DNA of 64,000 nucleotides from JBOGEN01 sp050743265 (lineage in GTDB: Bacteria; Actinomycetota; Actinomycetes; JBOGEN01): positions 1-64,000 of the forward strand of contig JBOGEN010000107.1 of NCBI GenBank assembly GCA_050743265.1, written 5' to 3'. Shown piece after piece: positions 61,401-64,000 of the stretch (position 1 is its first letter; each line of letters starts with the position of its first letter). The notes beneath the pieces are model-generated. The model was not told the origin of the DNA and ran no database searches. It saw nothing but the letters and a program-made list of their open reading frames with translations. A program made the position numbers and the translations under genes.

Positions 61401-62536
61401 GGCATCCCTCCGCGGGTGGGACGTCGCTGGTCGAGCCGGCGGGCCTGGACCCCGTAGCGGCCCGTGACGTGCTCGAGCGCTACTACGACGAGGGCTGGAC
61501 GGACGGCCTTCCCGTGGTGCCGTGCTCGGAGAGCCTGCTCGCCGAGTTCCTCGGCCAGGTCTCTCGGGACCCCGAGGACGTCGTGTTCTCCATGCCTCAC
61601 CTCAACCGGACGTGCTCGGTCCGCCTCGCCGCCGTGAACGCGGCCATGGCGGGGTGCCGGCCGGAGTACTTCCCGGTGGTCCTCGCCGCCTGGGAGGCGC
61701 TCGACGCCGAGGGCTACGCCGGCAAGGGGATCTGGCAGAGCACGACGGGCAACGCGACCCTGCTCCTCGTCAACGGTCCGATCAGGACGCGCCTGGGCGT
61801 CAACGGAGCGGGCAACGTCTTCGGGTCCGGCTTCCGTGCGAACGCCACGATCGGCCGGGCGATCCGCCTGACGGCCATGAACGTCTTCGGACTGCGTCCC
61901 CACCAGCTGGACCAGGCGACCCAGGGGACGCCGGCGAAGTACACCTGCTGCATCGCCGAGAACGAGGAGCAGAGCCCCTGGGCACCGCTGCACGAGGAGC
62001 TCGGGTTCGCCCGGCACGAGAGCACCGTCACGGCGATGATGATGCGCTCCACCGTGCACGTGGAGGCGCGCCATACCGTCGTCGGCGACCAGCTCCTCAA
62101 CGATGTGGCGAACACGGTCGCGCGGACGGGTGCCCTCGTCCACGAGACCGTCAGCGTGTGTCTCGTCCTGGGGCCGGAGCACGCTCACCTGCTCGCCAGG
62201 GGCGGCCTGACCCGGCGGGACGTCCAAGAGGCCGTCTTCGACAAGGCCGTGACCACGCGGCGGTCGCTCGACGCCGCCGGAAAGGCGGGGGTCTCGAGAA
62301 GCACGCGCTGGCGCCTCCCGAGCGAGCACCCCGACGCGGTCTCGGACGGTGAGGCCAACGACATCCGAGAGGCCAACGACATCCGAGAGGCCAACGACAT
62401 CCGCGCGCTCAACTCTCCCGAGGCCGTCGTCGTGGTCGTCGCGGGAGCGTTCAACGCCGGGGTCTCCACGGTCGTCGAGACCTTCGGTCCCCGCGGCGGG
62501 CGCCCCGCCATCTCTCGAGTGAAGGAGCGACAGTGA
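61397..62536 (+). CDS. UGSC partner protein (unassigned family)
   Basis: 379 aa, GTG start overlapping the selenoprotein stop by 4 bp. Shared with the 54.6-kb paralogue: YYDEGWTDGLPVVPCSESLL, MAGCRPEYFPVVLAAWEAL (Cys 87), WQSTTGNATLLLVNGPIRTR, GNVFGSGFRANATIGRAI, TQGTPAKYTCCIAENEEQSP, VCLVLGPEHAHLLARGG. No signal or membrane segment is evident. Near the C-terminus three EANDIR units form an insert absent from the paralogue. The constant pairing with UGSC proteins implies a complex; substrate and activity are unknown to me. Confidence 0.75.
   Translation: MRHPSAGGTSLVEPAGLDPVAARDVLERYYDEGWTDGLPVVPCSESLLAEFLGQVSRDPEDVVFSMPHLNRTCSVRLAAVNAAMAGCRPEYFPVVLAAWEALDAEGYAGKGIWQSTTGNATLLLVNGPIRTRLGVNGAGNVFGSGFRANATIGRAIRLTAMNVFGLRPHQLDQATQGTPAKYTCCIAENEEQSPWAPLHEELGFARHESTVTAMMMRSTVHVEARHTVVGDQLLNDVANTVARTGALVHETVSVCLVLGPEHAHLLARGGLTRRDVQEAVFDKAVTTRRSLDAAGKAGVSRSTRWRLPSEHPDAVSDGEANDIREANDIREANDIRALNSPEAVVVVVAGAFNAGVSTVVETFGPRGGRPAISRVKERQ
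62351..62404 (+). repeat. 3 x 18-bp in-frame repeat encoding (EANDIR)3
   Basis: GAGGCCAACGACATCCGA repeated three times in tandem (the last base of the third unit is C). It inserts 18 residues near the C-terminus of the partner protein. The three copies are nearly identical, so expansion was recent. Confidence 0.95.
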
Positions 62537-62796
62537 CTGCCGCAGATCGACCCTCCGTTGCTCAGGACTCCTTGGACGGCGCGTTCGCGGACGTGGCGAG
62601 GACGCTGGCCGCCGACGGGTACCAGGCGGAGTGGAGGCTCAACGAGCAGGGGGCCGTGGACTTCTGGGTCACCGCCTCCGAGGAGGCGTGTGCGGAGTGC
62701 CTCGTCCCGATGCCGGTGATGCAGGCGATCCTCGAGGGCGCCCTCGAGGGGACGGGTCGAGAGCTCGGGCGCATCGAGATGCCCGCCGAGCACTGA
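62533..62796 (+). CDS. small CxxC protein of the selenoprotein operon
   Basis: 87 aa, GTG start overlapping the upstream stop by 4 bp. DGAFADVARTLAADGYQAEW is followed by a beta segment (AVDFWVTASEEACAECLVP) with Cys 53 and 56 in a CAEC motif, then VMQAILEGALEGTGREL. A small thiol or metal-binding carrier is plausible; family not recognised. Coupled translation with the selenoprotein and its partner suggests a stoichiometric subunit. Confidence 0.65.
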   Translation: MTAADRPSVAQDSLDGAFADVARTLAADGYQAEWRLNEQGAVDFWVTASEEACAECLVPMPVMQAILEGALEGTGRELGRIEMPAEH

Positions 62797-62845
62797 GACA
62801 CCGAGCACTGAGACACCGAGCGCTGAGACACCGAGCGCTGAGACC
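62786..62845 (+). repeat. 4 x 15-bp tandem repeat spanning a stop codon
   Basis: Unit CCGAGCACTGAGACA, four copies (two with A, two with G in position 7; last base C in copy four). The first copy contains the natural end Glu-His-stop of the CxxC protein, so the stop codon has been quadruplicated. Lies in the 84-bp gap before the flavoprotein gene. Confidence 0.9.
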
Positions 62846-62880
62846 CCGCCCCGCCGTACCACCCCGAGAAGGGCGCACCG

Positions 62881-64000
62881 ATGTCACCGCGGGAGACCCA
62901 GATCCTCGAGCCGGCCCGGGCCACGCCCGTCCTGGGTGAGTACGACGTCGTCGTGGTCGGTGGGGGCCCGGCCGGCTTGATGGCCGCGGCCGCCGCTGCC
63001 CGCACCGGCCGCTCGACGCTGCTCCTCGAGCGGTACGGCTTCCTCGGCGGAGCCGGCACCATGGGTGGGCTGAGCACGTTCTGCGGGCTCCACGCCCGCG
63101 TACACGGCGAGCACGTCCGGGTCATCCGTGGCCTGGCCGACGAGCTCCTCGAGCGCCTGGAGCGCCTCGACGGACTCAACCCGCCGCACCTGTCCGTGCG
63201 GGACCGGATCATGGCGCAGGCCTTCGACATCTCCGCGTACAAGATGGTGGCCGACGACCTCGTCCTCGACTCCGGCGGCGAGATCCTGTTCCACGCGACG
63301 GCAGCCGGCGTGTCGATGCGCTCGGACACCGAGATCGACGCGGTGCTCGTCGAGTCCAAGTCCGGACGTGGCGCCCTACGCGGTCGGGTGTTCGTCGACG
63401 CGTCGGGTGACGGTGACCTGGCAGCGTGGTCCGGGGCGCCGTACGAGAAGGCGCCCCATCTGCTCTATCCCTCCCTGATGTTCCGCATCAACGGCGTGGA
63501 CCCGGCCCGGGCGGGCGAGGCGTGGAAGACCGTGGCTGCGCTCATGGACGACGCCGAGCGGGCGGGGACGCACACGTTCCCGCGGAAGAAGCCGATCGTG
63601 CGGCCGCAGCGCAACCCGCTCGAGTGGCGTGCCAACCTCACGCAGCTCAGCAACGACGACGGCAGTCCCGTGGACGGCACGGACGTGTGGGGGCTGACCG
63701 ACGGGGAGATCAAGGGCAGGCGGCAGGTCAGGGACGCCTTCGCGTTCATCCGGGAGCACACGCCCGGGTTCGAGGACTCGTACGTCGTGGACCTCGCCCC
63801 GCAGATCGGCATCCGGGAGACCCGCCGCATCGTCGGCGCGTACCAGCTCTCCGAGGAGGACGTTCTCGCGTGCGCGGACTTCCCCGACACGATCGGCGTG
63901 AACGGATGGCCGGTCGAGGCGCACGTGGCCGGTGACGTCGAGTTCCGCTTCGCCCGGGACGAGCACCCCCGGGGCTTCAACCAGCTCCCGTTCCGCATGC
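62881..64000 (+). CDS. FAD-dependent oxidoreductase (partial, runs off the window)
   Basis: At least 373 residues. YDVVVVGGGPAGLMAAAAAA is the FAD-binding Rossmann motif, LLLERYGFLGGAGTMGGLST the next conserved block, and RGRVFVDASGDGDLAAWSGA the GD motif, all typical of the FAD_oxidored (PF12831-type) flavoproteins; YVVDLAPQIGIRETRRIVG is also characteristic. ATG start with CCGAGAAGGG upstream. It is the fourth gene of the selenoprotein operon and the natural electron partner of the UGSC module. It is not a GMC-type MftG. Confidence 0.88.
   Translation, partial: MSPRETQILEPARATPVLGEYDVVVVGGGPAGLMAAAAAARTGRSTLLLERYGFLGGAGTMGGLSTFCGLHARVHGEHVRVIRGLADELLERLERLDGLNPPHLSVRDRIMAQAFDISAYKMVADDLVLDSGGEILFHATAAGVSMRSDTEIDAVLVESKSGRGALRGRVFVDASGDGDLAAWSGAPYEKAPHLLYPSLMFRINGVDPARAGEAWKTVAALMDDAERAGTHTFPRKKPIVRPQRNPLEWRANLTQLSNDDGSPVDGTDVWGLTDGEIKGRRQVRDAFAFIREHTPGFEDSYVVDLAPQIGIRETRRIVGAYQLSEEDVLACADFPDTIGVNGWPVEAHVAGDVEFRFARDEHPRGFNQLPFRM

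Noticed and set aside
62786..62845. CRISPR array or attachment site
   Set aside because: Units are 15 bp, directly adjacent without spacers, and include a gene end; it is a simple tandem duplication.
62881..64000. Flavoprotein as MftG, the mycofactocin-reoxidising GMC enzyme
   Set aside because: Motifs (GYDVVVVGGGPAGL-type start, LERYGFLGGAGTMGG) are of the FAD_oxidored family, not GMC; no GMC signature was seen in the visible part.
1..64000. tRNA, rRNA, transposases, integrases or plasmid origin
   Set aside because: None recognised on either strand. Weak gene remnants suggest ordinary deletions rather than recent mobile-element insertion.

Overview
The window is high-GC DNA with GTG and TTG starts, tight GTGA/ATGA gene overlaps and a complete mycofactocin (mft) gene set. 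All of this points to a free-living or soil-type actinomycete; I cannot name a genus. No rRNA, tRNA, CRISPR array, insertion sequence or phage gene was seen.

Layout. (1) 1-14.5 kb is ordinary and partly decaying: a frameshifted membrane protein behind a PadR regulator, a membrane gene with both a nonsense codon and a frameshift, a C-terminal remnant of glutamate decarboxylase abutting an MMPL exporter, an NlpC/P60 wall hydrolase, a PuuE-type allantoinase, a PotD-like lipoprotein paired with a solute-binding/VWA protein, a DHA2 efflux pump and two DHFR-fold proteins. (2) 14.7-23.7 kb is a surface-glycan cluster: two polysialyltransferase-like proteins, a DUF6716-type protein, two sulfotransferases, a GT2 glycosyltransferase, a nonulosonate (sialic-acid-type) synthase lacking its C-terminal domain, and a CMP-nonulosonate synthetase fused to a HAD phosphatase. 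(3) 23.8-28.6 kb holds a variant HAL-family lyase and small hypothetical genes, one with compensating frameshifts. (4) 28.6-64 kb is a catabolic and redox region: mftA (41 aa), mftB, mftC, mftD, mftE and an SDR, then an MHS transporter, an ALDH, a five-gene oligopeptide-type ABC importer, an IclR regulator, three mycofactocin-type zinc alcohol dehydrogenases and one generic one, two more ALDHs, two amidohydrolases, a two-subunit CoA-transferase, two SDRs, and finally mftF, about 26 kb from the other mft genes.

The most notable content is a UGSC-type redox module. Three paralogues occur. At 60864-61400 the first residue of the U/C-G-S-C motif is an in-frame TGA followed at once by a SECIS-like hairpin, so I call it a selenoprotein. 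The two others carry cysteine (CGSC at 55.7 kb, CESC at 45.6 kb). Two of the three are translationally coupled to a conserved partner of about 360-380 aa that I cannot assign. The selenoprotein operon continues into a small CxxC protein and a FAD-dependent oxidoreductase that runs off the window.

A shared DNA element, GKTACGTCA-nn-(TG), lies in all six non-operonic gaps of this region (ALDH/MHS, importer/IclR, ADH/CoA-transferase, UGSC-2, ADH-3 and mftF/selenoprotein). At mftF/selenoprotein it is an almost complete 20-bp dyad. My inference is one regulon in which alcohols are imported, oxidised by mycofactocin-dependent dehydrogenases and ALDHs, and activated by the CoA-transferase, with the UGSC (seleno)protein, its partner and the flavoprotein forming an uncharacterised thiol/selenol redox branch.
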